NCBI RefSeq assembly: GCF_036884655.1
Contig: NC_088357.1
Coordinates: 7,923,001-7,987,000 of the forward strand
Length of the DNA stretch: 64,000 nt
Direction of reading: 5' to 3'
Origin: Musa acuminata AAA Group
Lineage: Eukaryota; Streptophyta; Magnoliopsida; Zingiberales; Musaceae
Part shown: positions 12,720-25,900 of the stretch, piece by piece
Layout of the letters: each line of letters starts with the position of its first letter
Numbering within the stretch: the stretch's first letter is position 1
The notes under the pieces: generated by a model
Told to the model about the DNA's origin: nothing
Databases searched by the model: none
The model's input: the letters and a program-made list of their open reading frames with translations, nothing else
Made by a program: the position numbers and the translations under genes

Positions 12720-13492
12720 AATATAACTTAATAAATCTCTACAAATTCTCAACTTTTTTTTTACCATCCTCCAACCAACCATATATGCAATTAAATTTCG
12801 GATCAATTTAGTATGTCTTTTGGCATATTAATATCATATTTCAAATTTGAAAAATAAATGTTTATAAAATAAGCCCCAATATTTGGTAAAATGAAATGAA
12901 AACCTCGAGTTTAAGCGGTAATTGCCAATGGAAAGGGAGCAGCCGTTAAGAAAAGACGAGAATGAACGCTTCGTGTCGTGCGGATGCTACGGGAGACGGC
13001 TGAGACGTTGCCCGCGGTGGCTGACGAAGCCGGCGCCCTCGTAGCCCCATAACACGTCCACGACAACACTCCGCGGTTCGATTTCTGCCAAGTTGCAGAG
13101 AGATCAACGTAGCAGCACCAGTATCTGGTTCGTGTCAATTCACGCATGGTATACGCAGCCGATTCCACCACCATGAATGCTCTCTGACAACGTCATATTC
13201 TAACATCAACCTCACCCAATCGCCAATTTTGGTTTGCTCGGCACCACACATTACAGTTTATGTATGATTGTTGACTGCACTGACCGCCGTCCTCTGGAAA
13301 ATAGTTCTGCGTCGATGGTGGCAAAAACAGGGGGGAAAAGAGTCGGATTAGCGAGAATACATAATCAGCAAAATTCGCTAAAAAAAATCATAGGAAATGA
13401 AAGGAAAAGTAGCGATATAAGCTATACAGCGGACAAAACGCAAAAAAACAGGGCACGCCAGTGATACGCTCTTGTATTCCAACGGCGACGAC
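12720..13492. other. Gene-free stretch downstream of the GPI-anchored protein gene
   Basis: AT-rich up to about 12900 and then GC-richer. The 3' untranslated region of the minus-strand gene ending at 13493 lies at the right edge. The open frames here have no recognisable domain. Confidence 0.45.
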
Positions 13493-15106
13493 CTACAGCA
13501 GGGGAAGACGAGAGAGCAGCAGGATGGGCAGCACGATGGAGGAAAGCGCGAGGGCGGAAGGGGAGGCGGAACGATAAGTGGCGGCGGCGGCGGCGGAGTC
13601 AGGTTGGTGCGGGAATTGGAGGGAGTCGACGGCGAGGGGCATGTTCTCCTGGTCCGGGCTGCACTTGTAGCCGGACCCTCCTCCACTGCCATCGGCCTGC
13701 GGTGGGTGGGCGCTGTAGAGCACGGCACGCAGGACGGCTGACACGGTGGGGATGTACGCCGTCTTGTTCCTCGCCAGCAGCCACGTCAGACCCATCAGCT
13801 GGCAGTCCCGCCCCAGCATCTTCGTCGCGCGATCCCCGTTGTCGCCCCCAACACCGCCACCAGTCTCCTTCAGCTGCATTATTCAGTAACAGCACATCAG
13901 ACCATTCATTGCATTACAGATTCTTAGCTCCTTCATGGATTCATACGTCGGATAGACTCGGGTGCTGATGTTTACTACTACCACTCTGACAAGTAGATTT
14001 ACAATAAGGAATGTCAAGTGAATGAGTGCGACGAGTCGAATAATGTCGCATGAACATTTATTGCGCTACGGGCGGTAGATTTATGTATATACATATACTG
14101 TCGCTACCACGCTGCTTCCTTTGTTCAGCAGGGCATAAACTGAAAGCAGAAGCAACGAAGGATGAAGTACATTTTAAGAGTCAACTTGAAGGGGGAGGAA
14201 GAATCGTCAAGGAGTCCTCCGTTACAGGGAACTAATCAGATTAAGAGAAGACGATAAGCTCGAGTTGAATGCTGCAATCAGAGGCATGATGGTCTCATAC
14301 CATGCTTCAAAGACTTTGTCCTCCAGCGTTTCGATGGGAGGGGTCACACGCATGGTTCGATCAAGGCCAAAATGAATACATATACACACAGAACAGAGTC
14401 AGAGAGGAAAGCGTACCTTCTCCAGCGAGTGGAGGCAGCGATTGCAGCCAGCGTAGGAAGCATTCCGGCAGTCGCGCTCGAGCTGCCGAACAGATGCCGT
14501 CGGCGTGACGTTACGGGCGACGGTGGCGCCGCCGCTGACGTTGAAGGCGGTTGGACAGCGGAGCGACCCGATCTGGTGGAGGCGGATGCCGCAGTAGCAA
14601 AGCACGGTGTCGCAGGTGGCGTTGGGCCGCGGCAGGCGGATGTCACGCCGCTCCAGCGCGCTCTGCAGCGAGTCCACGCACTTCTGGTTGTCGTCCGGCA
14701 TCATCGGCCCGTCCGCGCCACCCAGCCCGTCCTCCGCCGCAGGCGGCGGGCGGATCTCCAGGGCGGAACGGGCATGCGCCGCGAAGAGCCAGGCGGCGAG
14801 CACGGGGCAGCAGCGGCTCCGGTCGAGGCCGCCGCGGACACAGGCGTCCCCGACTCCGCCAAAGAGCTCGTCAGAGAGGTCGAGTCGGCACGCGCTGTGG
14901 TTGTCCGTCCGAGCCAACGGGAAGGCCGGGACAGTAGTCGAGCCGAACTCACTGGCGGTGAGAGGTTGTTGCTCGTCGGAGTAGATCTGCGGGGTGACTC
15001 CGTCGGCAAGGGAAGCCGCCAGGGAGGCGACGGAGACGAGGAAGAGAGCGAGCTGCATCGAGACAGCAGACGCTCTCATTGTTCTTCTGCTTCCTTTGTG
15101 GAACAA
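13493..15106 (-). CDS. GPI-anchored protein, At4g28100-like
   Basis: Two exons, 15106-14417 and 13873-13493, join in phase across a GT-AG intron to give 356 residues. Residues about 10-36 form a signal peptide with the hydrophobic core 'LALFLVSVASLAA'. The mature part has paired cysteines: 'CCPVLAAWLFAAHA', 'CDTVLCYCGIRLHQ' and 'CNRCLHSLE'. This is the cysteine pattern of the uncharacterised plant family typified by Arabidopsis At4g28100. The C-terminus is a small-residue stretch followed by a hydrophobic tail ending in 'LPILLLSRLPLL', the layout of a GPI-attachment signal. Several N-glycosylation sequons are present. The first ATG is taken as start; the in-frame ATG at 15079 also gives a good signal peptide. 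Exon 1 is strikingly GC-rich. The protein probably sits at the cell surface; its function is unknown. Confidence 0.88.
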
Positions 15107-18100
15107 CGGAGGTAGAGGAAATACTCCTATGGCGAACGATTAACAAGCAGGGGGTGACCGGTGCTGAGAAAGGAACAGCTATGGAACGCAACAGGAGAGG
15201 GACGGTGTGCTCCTTTGGGTCTTGGGATCTGCGCTTTTCTTTCTTCCTGTAGGAGCCGGAGAAGATACGGGTACGCATGTGGAGGTTATAAGCAGAAAGC
15301 GCCTCCTTCCTTCCCTTCAGAAAGGATATAATAGGTTTGTGCGTGAGAGAGAGAGAGAGAGAAAGAGAGGTTTAGAAACACATAAACAAAAAGCATAGGC
15401 ATAGGTGAGAGTGAGGGTAGGAAGGTATGTCGTGTCTCTTGTGTTTGGTTTATACTGTGATCACTCTTCTTTATTGCTATTTTTGTTATTTTTTTCTTCT
15501 CTCATTGTGTGTGAGAGTTATATGGCAGAGCGCAGCTCATGAAGCTTAGCAAACGCTGTCACGGAGCGTTCCGTTCCAAAGCGATGAGCTCAAAGGAGGA
15601 ACAAGGCAAATCCGGGCTCAGATTAAGACGATTACTCTTCTCCAGGATGCTAATTGGCTGCACTGGCCTCGAGCGAGACTCTCCCCTAGAAATTTGAAGC
15701 TTCAGTGGTCCCCTGTGCCAACAGACCACAAGTTTCAGAAAACTGTACTTGATTTACTTGTGTGTGTGTGTATATGTATTGCTTTTCAATCTCCAAAAGA
15801 GTTCCCAAAAACCCACCTTTATGATCGCTGTCTTGTTTTTCCAAGGAAAACTTATCTGATAGGCACTACATAAATAATAAATAAAGACTAAGAAACCAAT
15901 TTAATTTTCTGAACCATCTTTGTTTTTCCAAGCCACGACTGTGTGGCTCTGCACATCAGGTTACTTAGCATAAAAATCTGAGTCCACAAGTAAGTGTAAA
16001 AGGAAGGGAAGGGAGACTATAGAGGTACAGTGTTAGGACTCTGATTCCTGTCCTCCTTTTAGCCTAGATTGGAGGGAGGAAAAGGTCTGGAGTTTGGATG
16101 CAGAGTGAAGGGTGACTAGGAGGACATTTCGAGTCGCGGATGGAGGAGAACTGAGGACATCCTACAAGGTCACATGCGGAGAAAGGCTTCAGATTAAGTT
16201 GGTTCACGAGAATGGCTTGGGTTTCGGAAGCTAATATTATACTGGAAGGGAGGGAGGGAGGGAGGAGGAGCAGAAACAAAAAGATGCCACTCTCTTTGTC
16301 GTTATTATGTTGTAGCAAACGATTCTACTGATCGATGAACAGGACACGGAATACAAAAAAATTTGATGAAGCTTACCATGATAAAGTGAGGCTAGACTTG
16401 ACTATGGTAAAAACTCCACCATGGCGATTTGACGCCTCACATGGAAGATGGTGCAGCCCTCAGCATTATTGTAGATTACCCAGACAACTTCTCTCACCTC
16501 GTAGCCCCCACCATTTGTACCTACACTTTTCATATTCGTTTGTTTTAACCAGCTCCTGCCCTATTCCCAGCCCTACGGACAAGAGACCGGTGTCAGTTTG
16601 GCAGTGACTCCTCCAAAACAATTCACTGGTGTAGGACAAATAGAAAGCAAGTATAGCTTGGGAAACCAACGCATGGGGCAGGCAGTGCGGGCAGAGGGAC
16701 AAGCCACTAGAATCTTATTCCTAATCCTGTCTCACACCCAAACCAAAGCGTACTAGCAGCCAACGGAAAACTCTAATCTAGAGTTCGAAAAGGCCATCAT
16801 CCATCTCAACCAAATCCCAATGACATTGAATTATTTTACGAGTGAGGTTGCATTTCCCAGCCTCGAGCTTTTTAGGAGTGACCAGAAAGTCGAAAAGGTT
16901 GCCTTGGGTGGGGTGGGTAAACCTCTTAGAAAACCAAACAGGATCGACAAAGCAGAAAAAAATGAAAGAATCACGACAAGATACAGTGCAAAAGTTCCAA
17001 TCATGGGGGGGGTAGTGGGACTAAAGGGAACAGACCTCAGAAGCCATACACTACTTGTGCTGTGGTCTCATCTCCAGAGTCTGGGTTGAATCCAAAACTT
17101 TTTCTTTTCTCCACAAGGGTTTTTGGTTGCTGCAGCAGCCTTAGGGTGGGTGGAAGTGGGAATGGAAAATGGAAAATGGTCGAAAAGGGTCCCATCTCAA
17201 GGTGTATCCTTACAGGGTGGTGTCTGGTTCCAGAGGACAAAGGTACATCCGACGCTCTTGATAAGGCCAGGAAGACCTCAAGCTACACACGACCAACTCG
17301 CTGGGAGGACGCGACTTTTCAATGCATTCATCCACTCAATCATTTTGTCCAGTCGTTTTGGTGCACCACCTCAGAGTGTTGGGTCCGAAGCACCCATTAG
17401 ATGTGCGTCCCAGTAAACAGCTCCACAGCAATCATGCACAGAATCAAATACTAGGCTCACTTTAGTTAATGCCAAGTAAAACTTTTACCTCGCTTTTGCA
17501 TCCCAAGCTCTGAACGCATTGTGGAAGATCAAGATCTAGTATGCAGTATCCTCTGCTGTTTAAGAGATGGTGAGTTCCTCCTCGTACTAGATAAAAACAA
17601 ATTAACAAGTAAAAAGTATATGGTGATGACAATGGAAAACCATAGATATAGTGAGGCAATCATTAGCAACAAAGGTCGAAACCCACGTTGCCCTACTCAC
17701 AACCTTATCAGCCGCATATCTGAATAAGATAGCACTGAGAAGTAAAGGACTGAGGTGGATGCCAAACTAAGATGTCATGATAAAAAGATCTCCATCCAAA
17801 CTAATCAGCCACATGACAACGCAATAAGAAATCAACATAATTGGCACTACTCTTATTAAGAAACTAAAACTAAAACCATGTATTTATGATCCTTCATAAA
17901 TTAATCCACTCCAACAACCAACGTCAATCTACTGAAAACCTAGAAGATAGGGAGGAGCAGGCTAGAGAAACTTGACGGTTCATCATGTTCTATATCCGAA
18001 TACCCTGCAAAGATACTAAGGCGTCATTTGAACAATATACTCTATGTGCCTGTCATAACTCTACTGGGGTTTTTTAATAACATTAAAGATTGGAGAAGAA

Positions 18101-21100
18101 AGAAAGAAAAACTCAAAAAGGCAAGCAAATAAGGTATGGAATTGAGTTTCCCAGATGCAATTCCCTCTAGACCAACAAAAAAAGGTATCTTTACACAAGT
18201 TGACAAACTAATATGGACAAATATTCTGATGAACTGGTGTGATGTTTAAACTCAAATAGCAAGGTAGAACTATGCATCAAAAAGTGGTTTAAGGTTGTTC
18301 AAATTGCAGTCCCAATCCGAGATGCTACTGAACCCAGTTACAGAAATCTGACCTGCAGTTGATGCTAACATTGGATCCACTGGAAAATTTGGATCGTGAG
18401 TCCAGATACGATATGAGACCTTGACCTGTACCTGGACCTGGAAACAGACCCGAACTAAACCTAAATCTAATCTATTCTACCCACTAGTCTGATGGATTAT
18501 GTAGGATGTGGCAAATATATCTACATATTTTAATGTTCTGTAGGATAACAGTATAATTGACTTCACTGTCTTTGATGGACTTCTGTGGTACATTCATCTC
18601 TTCTAAATGTTATTACTAGTCTCTTGCAGCATTTTTTTTCTTATTTCTTTAATTTTTTGTTTTCCTACAATAATTTCTTTAATTTGTTTGAATAAAAATA
18701 TTAGACATCATCCACTCATAAGTTGGTTCATTTGTTATTAATTGTACTAGATGTTGTGGGCTTATTTTTGGATCCATGCTCAAAATGGACTTGGTCTCCT
18801 GTATCCAGTCTAATTCTGGATCCATGATGGAAAACATGAATGGGCAATGTCCTGGACCTACACCTTACCCAATGCTCAGATCAGATTTGGGTTCAGGTGT
18901 AGGTGACATCCAATCAACCCATTACCATCACTTCTAAAAGTCTCTATCACTGGTGACAGATATTGACAACAAGTTTAGACAAGAGATGGACCTATCTAAA
19001 AACTCAGAATATTAAATTAAAAGAACTTCATAAACTTAAGCTAATTTAACCAAGAGACGATTCTCCTAGGAGTTACTGTGAGAAACAAAATTAATATTCC
19101 AACATGCATAAGACAATGAACCAGTCAAGCAAAATCAATGACAACAAGATAATCAGATTTTTCTGATTAAAACATGCATTTTGAGCTGTTGATATATTGT
19201 ACTTCCTGCATTAGTCTTCGGAATGAAAATGCATATTTGAAGTGACACGTTATCTTGCTAGCATTTTCTTGCCAAATTTTAACCCACACAAATGTCTCTT
19301 CTGTTCTATCATAGATAATTTAAAATTTATAATAAGCACAAAACATTTAACCAAGTAATGATAGTTATCTAAGCAATCATGGAAATGTGTGAATACTGAT
19401 CACCGATCTACTTAAATAATAAAGGCTTACAGTAGGGCAGTTCAATTGCTGGAAATAGAATGGCACCACCAACAGAGGTAAAGTATCCATTCGATAAAAC
19501 AGGTTTCCAAATTACACGCATTACATTCTTAAAATCTATTGACATGCTTGGAAAATGTTGTTGGTCCTTGAACAGCTTCAGAATTGCAGATAAGGCGAAA
19601 AGGGTACACAGAGGCCTAAATTATAAGGTGCCTCACAGCTTCAAAATTGTGGATAAGTAAAACTGGGTCCACGGAGACCTAAGCTATAAGGTGCTTCACA
19701 GCAGTTGCTCTCATGTCACTAAATCTGGGCATTACTGGCAAAAGATCCACATAATAAACCCATGAGCACCAGACAGATGAGCATGGAGAACATAATGGGT
19801 TATAACAAAGTAATTGCTCTACACAATAGAAACAAATGCAAGGTGTTCCATGAAACGACATATTACACAACCTAGTATCCAAAATGCACAACCTGACAGT
19901 CCTCTAGAATGATATCAACCATGACCACTAGGCATTGTTCAAGTTTGGTGCTACTGAGACGCTTTCCTTGAAAGCATGTAGCCAATTATTCTTTACAATT
20001 AGCATTAACAGGTCAGATCTTCAAAGACATTTCTATCCTCATTCTCACAGGACACTAGTGCAATAGGATATGTGATCGCTCGAGTCAAATGGACCCATGG
20101 TATAAAACAATCGCCATCAAGTATATTTTAAGCCAAAACGCACACTTGAGTCATACATATATTAACAGAACTTTACTAGATGCTGACAGGCTTTGTGAAA
20201 TTTTTACTTAAATTAACAAACGTAGCGACATATATTTAACAAGAAAGGAACCAAATCAATACCAAACAACATATATTGCACATTAGGGACCAAATCCTAT
20301 TCACTTGTGCAGAAGTCTTCCAAAGACCACCATTCCCAAAGCATATGCCAATGGGATTGTAAATTCATAAAGATTTTACCTAAAGCAAAAGCCAATCATA
20401 AAGTTGTGCTTTTCATGCAAAGTTCAAATATGTGGACAGTTTACCAAACTGTGGTAAGAAAGATACCTGATAGATGTACATGTGAGTTTCCAACTAGTAG
20501 ATTCCACCTTTAAGTGAACCTAATACCTATACAGATTTTCTCATTTCCATCATCATCAACTCCAGTCTATCAAAACCCTAATTTTCTTACAAGGATAAGA
20601 ACCCCGTTATTCACCCTATGCTTCTTTATCATGTGAAACAGATCAATTAAATGAATTTTCATCCACAAAGTTAGTGTAAAATTGCATAGTGTTATTGTAC
20701 ATCCTAAAACTTCTGAACATCAGTTCTTTTCCACACCTGAATCCATGCTACCCAATTACCATGACGACCAATATCCGGTTACAACTGTTATTAGAAATTA
20801 AAAAAAAACATTGACACAAACTCAAAGTGGGCTAGTTTTCGATGCTATAACACAAATTTTGACTTACATGCTTGGATTACTTATCTAAAACAACATTATA
20901 GACCTATACCAGCTCAATTAATTAATTAACCATCTTAGAGACTTGAGATTAACAATCTTCCAAGTCCTGACAGTTGTGCTGCTCTAAAAGGCTCACCAAA
21001 TGATTAACAACTACATTAGCCATGAATGGGTTTTCTTCTTCAAGTTAGCACACGTTACTACGTATATATGTTTGAGAAGGTTATGTCAATCAGAAACTGA

Positions 21101-21522
21101 CTAAAATGAGGTGAATTCAAGATACTACTGACTACTGAGTACCCCAAAACACAAACTTTTTCCATCTATAATTCAACATAACATATGGCAGGGCAGCCAT
21201 CATTTTGATCAAATGATAGAAGAAAGATAATTGTACTGAAATCAGTGAACTGAACATTTAAAGAATGGTATAAAAAAAAAAATTAACCAGCTGACATGTC
21301 TATTTTCCTAGTACTTCAGCAGTTTGCTCTTGCAAATACAGATAGTCCATAACCAAAATAATAATAATAATAATATAATTACTGTAGATAATGACTACAA
21401 AGTACGGGGAGACAGAAGGGACAGAATACATACCCAAGAAGAACTCGAACAATCTGTTGATTGCCGCATAATGTACCCCAATAAATTCCTTTCATGAATT
21501 TTATGTCAAAACACAAAATTAT
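15107..21522. other. 6.4-kb region without a supportable gene
   Basis: The left end holds the GPI-gene promoter, with a GA microsatellite at about 15345-15370 that reads as CT-rich in the gene's direction. A GGGA-rich purine run lies near 16243-16268. The right end probably holds the 3' untranslated region of the kinase gene, which stops at 21523. Open frames between 16064 and 17727 overlap on both strands and show no domain. A non-coding transcript cannot be ruled out. Confidence 0.5.
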
Positions 21523-22889
21523 TTAGGAAAAATAATAATCAATGGGTTGTGCCCAGTCTTCTTTGAGCAACAACGTTTTTAGTGTATTCATGATGTCAAA
21601 GTCAGGATCTAGCTTGCGTTGCCAGCCCTACAAAGATATAAATAGAAATTTTAAGAAACATTTTACTCCGAAAACATTTTTTTTTCCCAAATTAAAATCT
21701 GGAGCTGTAGCATATAAAACATACATACAAAAAATATTGTTGAATTCACATAGGAGACATACTACCACAAATTTGTTCTTAAGGAAAAGAGTAACTGCAT
21801 TACCCCTTCAACTCCCACATTTCCAGTATAAACCAATTCAAAAACAATACAAACACAAACCATCAAGAGGACAACACTTTTAAGGTGAGAAGCAACTACC
21901 TCAGTAAGTGCAACTTGACAAATGTACAGTAATAAAGAATAGAAAAATCATGTCAGTATGAAAACAATCAAGATTTTTGTCAAAAGTGGTTCCTGAGCAC
22001 TTATCCTTTTTCCAAAAGATAAAACAAATTATATTACTTCAGAGCCCAGTTCATCAGAGCGTAGCACATCAAGGAACTCAGGGAAAACTTGATTTCCAGA
22101 AGAAATCAGTTTTACAATTATTGGCCTTTGAGGCTAACCAATGGACACATTGGGTAGCTTCTCTAGGTACATGAGTTACCATAATTTCCTCGAAGGATTC
22201 CATGGCCAACAAAATATTACTAACCAAGTTGGTCAAAAACCATGAAGGATGATTTGCTTGGTTAAGATTCGAGCTAAACATTCAGGCATCCATCTCAATA
22301 TGCAGCTTTGGAATTCCTTCTTCCAAAGCAGCATTTATCCCCTCCCAAACAGACAGAGTCTCATTTAGCCAGCAACTTCCACCCTGAACATATTTGCCAC
22401 CAGCTCCCAAGCAGCATCCTTGAGAGTTCCTTAGCACAAAGCCAGTGCTCCTTCCCTAGATCCCTAGACATTGAGACGTTGACTAAATCAAGTACAAAGC
22501 AGCTGCTTGATTAAGGTTCCTGGGCACTTGACTAAGACCAACGCCTAGGCCAAACCAGTGTTAAATGATTACTAATTTTCCATTTACTTAATACCACATA
22601 CATATGTATATGTATGCATAGATGCATACAAATATATACACACATGTATAGAGTATATGTCAACATGTTTCAAAGTTAATGTAGTTGATGAAAATACTGA
22701 GATGGGGATAACAAAATGATAAAATCAGAAAAATCATTCATGATGATAAATGTTGAATGGAAACTTATCGATGTCATGGTTAGACTGGATAAGCTAATTC
22801 AAACTAATCGTCCAAAAAAAGATAGAGGGTGACTTAAGAATACCCTTCTAGAAACAATAAGAAATGATTTCAAATCTTTTGGTTTAAGT

Positions 22890-22927
<38 letters not shown>

Positions 22928-25900
22928 CTGGCTTGAAATAGGACTTTATGAAATTGTTGTTGTTACTTTTTAAATTTGTCCTTTGATTCAAGTATTACAT
23001 AAGATGCTAACTATACACTTGTAATAGCACACGAACTTCTGAACTCATAATTGTGTATACTGTGGGTTAACTACTAGGATGTGTCCTTGGAGATGAAATT
23101 GTTCTAGTTGCACATACATATGCACATACTTCTATACACATCCAAAAAACATTTTTTATACTTTTTAACCTTAAGTTGAAGATAAATTGAATGTATGGTT
23201 TCGAGCTTGATGGAGTAGTCATAAACAGCATAATGATAGGTATGCATCTTTCCGATGCCTTTTTTCTTCTCTTTACACATTACTTATTTGATTGCTACCC
23301 ATGAGATCTCACTTTTTCATAGTTTAGCGACATGTTGACACATTGAGTTAAATTTCTTGACTAAATTGATGTTGCAGATTCCGAGACCATTAACTAACAC
23401 AACAATGATATATTGGTACAAAATATGAAATGCAATTACATACTGGCGTATTTCACAAGGAAATAAAGAGAACACAGAAGAAAAGCAACTAAGCGGTGCT
23501 AATATATACGATGTGAAATACATGAATGCTGGACAGGAAAGTATCATTTCGTTACATAGTGTATGTGCCTGCTTTATAAGTGAATGTACCTCAAGAACCA
23601 GAATGGTCACCAGCACGGTGCATACATTGCCATCAACATTGACTCTATGACGCCGAACCTGTTCAAGAAGTTGGTGCATGCATTCAACAGGATGAAAGAT
23701 ATCACCTTCACGGGTACCCCAAAAGGTGAATGTCCTCTCCAACTCCTGTAGATAGAAGTAAAAGTGTCAATATTGAATGAATAGTATGTCAAAAATGAAG
23801 AAGATGATTTACTAGTTACATGGACAGGCAGGAAAAGTTTATTTTCACAGTTTTCAAGCTCATACTTCTTTATCTCAACACTTGCATTTTCCTAACAAAG
23901 ATCATACTTTTGTACCTCACATTTGGAAATCTTATGGTCTCATTCATTAGCCTGTAAGATGCACTAGAATTTCATGAGTGCTACTTTATCTCTGAGACAA
24001 CATGAACTTTTTCTGAATTCAAGTTATCCCACAAATTAACATAGGCCATATGATTAATTAGAAAACCAACTGACATTGGATTGGCGTCATTCTGTTGACT
24101 ATAAGTAATATGGAACATGACATAGATTTAAATATTGATAAGACCGGTATTTACTAGTCCAATAACCAACTGGTACAACTTACCAGTCAAGTATGAAATT
24201 GATTGTGCCATCTGGTAAGCTCATTGTACCAGGCTCATTGGATTGTAAGTAGACTGATACCAAGCTGTACTGGGCAATAAACTTGTACCCTGGTTTGGAT
24301 TTTTTCGTTTTTTTAGATTTGAGACGTGACAGCTGTCTCACATTTAATTTAGTATGACAATTGTTTTTTGTGTTCAGTACTTTTTCTCAAATACAGTTAT
24401 TAAGAGAAGAACAACTGGAATTAGTGCCGGACCAAGATTTTGATCCATGTAACATAATGAAAGGAAAAGAAACACAGACTTTCTATCATCCAAAATTTGC
24501 ATTGTGATGCATGTAATTTCTTCTTGGATGGATGATTCATCGACGGCAACTAGTTTGATTTAAAAGCATGAATAGTGAAAGAATTAATATAATGCTCTCA
24601 AATACAAACCCATGGTAACCATATTGCATAGCATTAAGAGGTAAGTGATAGTTCAGATAACTATGACAAGCTTGGGAGTAATCATAATAGCATAGAGAAC
24701 CATGACAAATGTATCATAAATAATTTGGGAAACAAAAAGGAAATTTTGTTAGAACACAACTATGACACAATCATCCAATTATATAACTATAAAAAATTCT
24801 GAAAATATGCTTAAAAAGGTGACTGTAGAAATATAAAGTTAATGTTATATATTATTTACAAAGGTGAAACTAGGTAACATAGATAAAATTCAAGTCAGGT
24901 ATGTGCTTAGGTAGACTTCTTAGATAAGATCAGAACCCAGTTCCAAAAGTCCTAATGTTTTTATATTTAGACCCACACCTAAACCCCATGGACTTCGAAT
25001 TAAGGTTATAGAGTACTGCCCAAGTCTCGCAGACAAATATATTTGATTAAACAAATAAAACAAGTACCAAAATTGCCCATTATTAGTAGGCAATTATCAG
25101 AACTGGGGTTCCTACAAAATGCAATAAGCATTCCAGTTTACTTTCCCTTTCTCTTTCTCATTACGCTGGATGCCCTTATGTTCTTAACATCAAATTGATA
25201 TTATTTCCTCCATGTAATTAATTTATAAAACTTCTTCTCAGCCTCTTTAGTTCAAGTGCTAGCCACCCCATGCCCTACCATCAATCATGTATTTTAATTG
25301 CCACCATGGAAACAACAATAACTACCCATCCATAACCAAACAGCTCAACCTCAATCCTGAAGAAAATGACCTGTAGGCATAAGATAATCATTTGACATGA
25401 TCCACAAATCAAGAAGAAGTTCTTCTTACTTCATATTGTCAGTATCATGTTTATTTTGATAAAAGGGCCTGAATCAAAGTGATTTGTTAGGCATAACCAA
25501 ACAGCTCAATCTCAATCCTGAAGAAAATGACCTGTAGGCATAAGATAATCATTTGACATGATCCACAAATCAAGAAGAAGTTCTTCTTACTTCACATTGT
25601 CAGTATCCTGTTTATTTTGATAAAAGAGCCTGAATCAAAGTGCCAATAACATTATATTGAATAGAAAAGGAAAAAAGACCAAAATAATTAATCTGCTGAA
25701 AAGAATTAGATAGCTGAAACTGAAATATCACCTCAATAAAGGCTTTTGGGTTCGGGCAACCTTGATGCTGTGACAATTTCAATGTACATTCTGCAGCAGT
25801 ACGACCATCTCGAAGAGATACAGCTTTAAAGAACTCCAACAAATTAGCACGGTCACTTTTAGAGAGTTCAACAGTCATTCCTACATCCAAGAAAATGACA

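Noticed and set aside
14372..15115. Long plus-strand open frame of 247 codons
   Set aside because: It is the antisense shadow of the GC-rich first exon of the GPI-anchored protein gene, with low-complexity Arg/Ala-rich translation and no domain.
16064..17727. Group of overlapping open frames of 65-112 codons
   Set aside because: They occur on both strands at the same places, share no domain and show no exon-like phase continuity.
18340..18920. Possible inverted-repeat element with 'ACCTGGACCT'-type words at both ends
   Set aside because: The two ends match only loosely and no target-site duplication could be found, so a transposon call is not supported.
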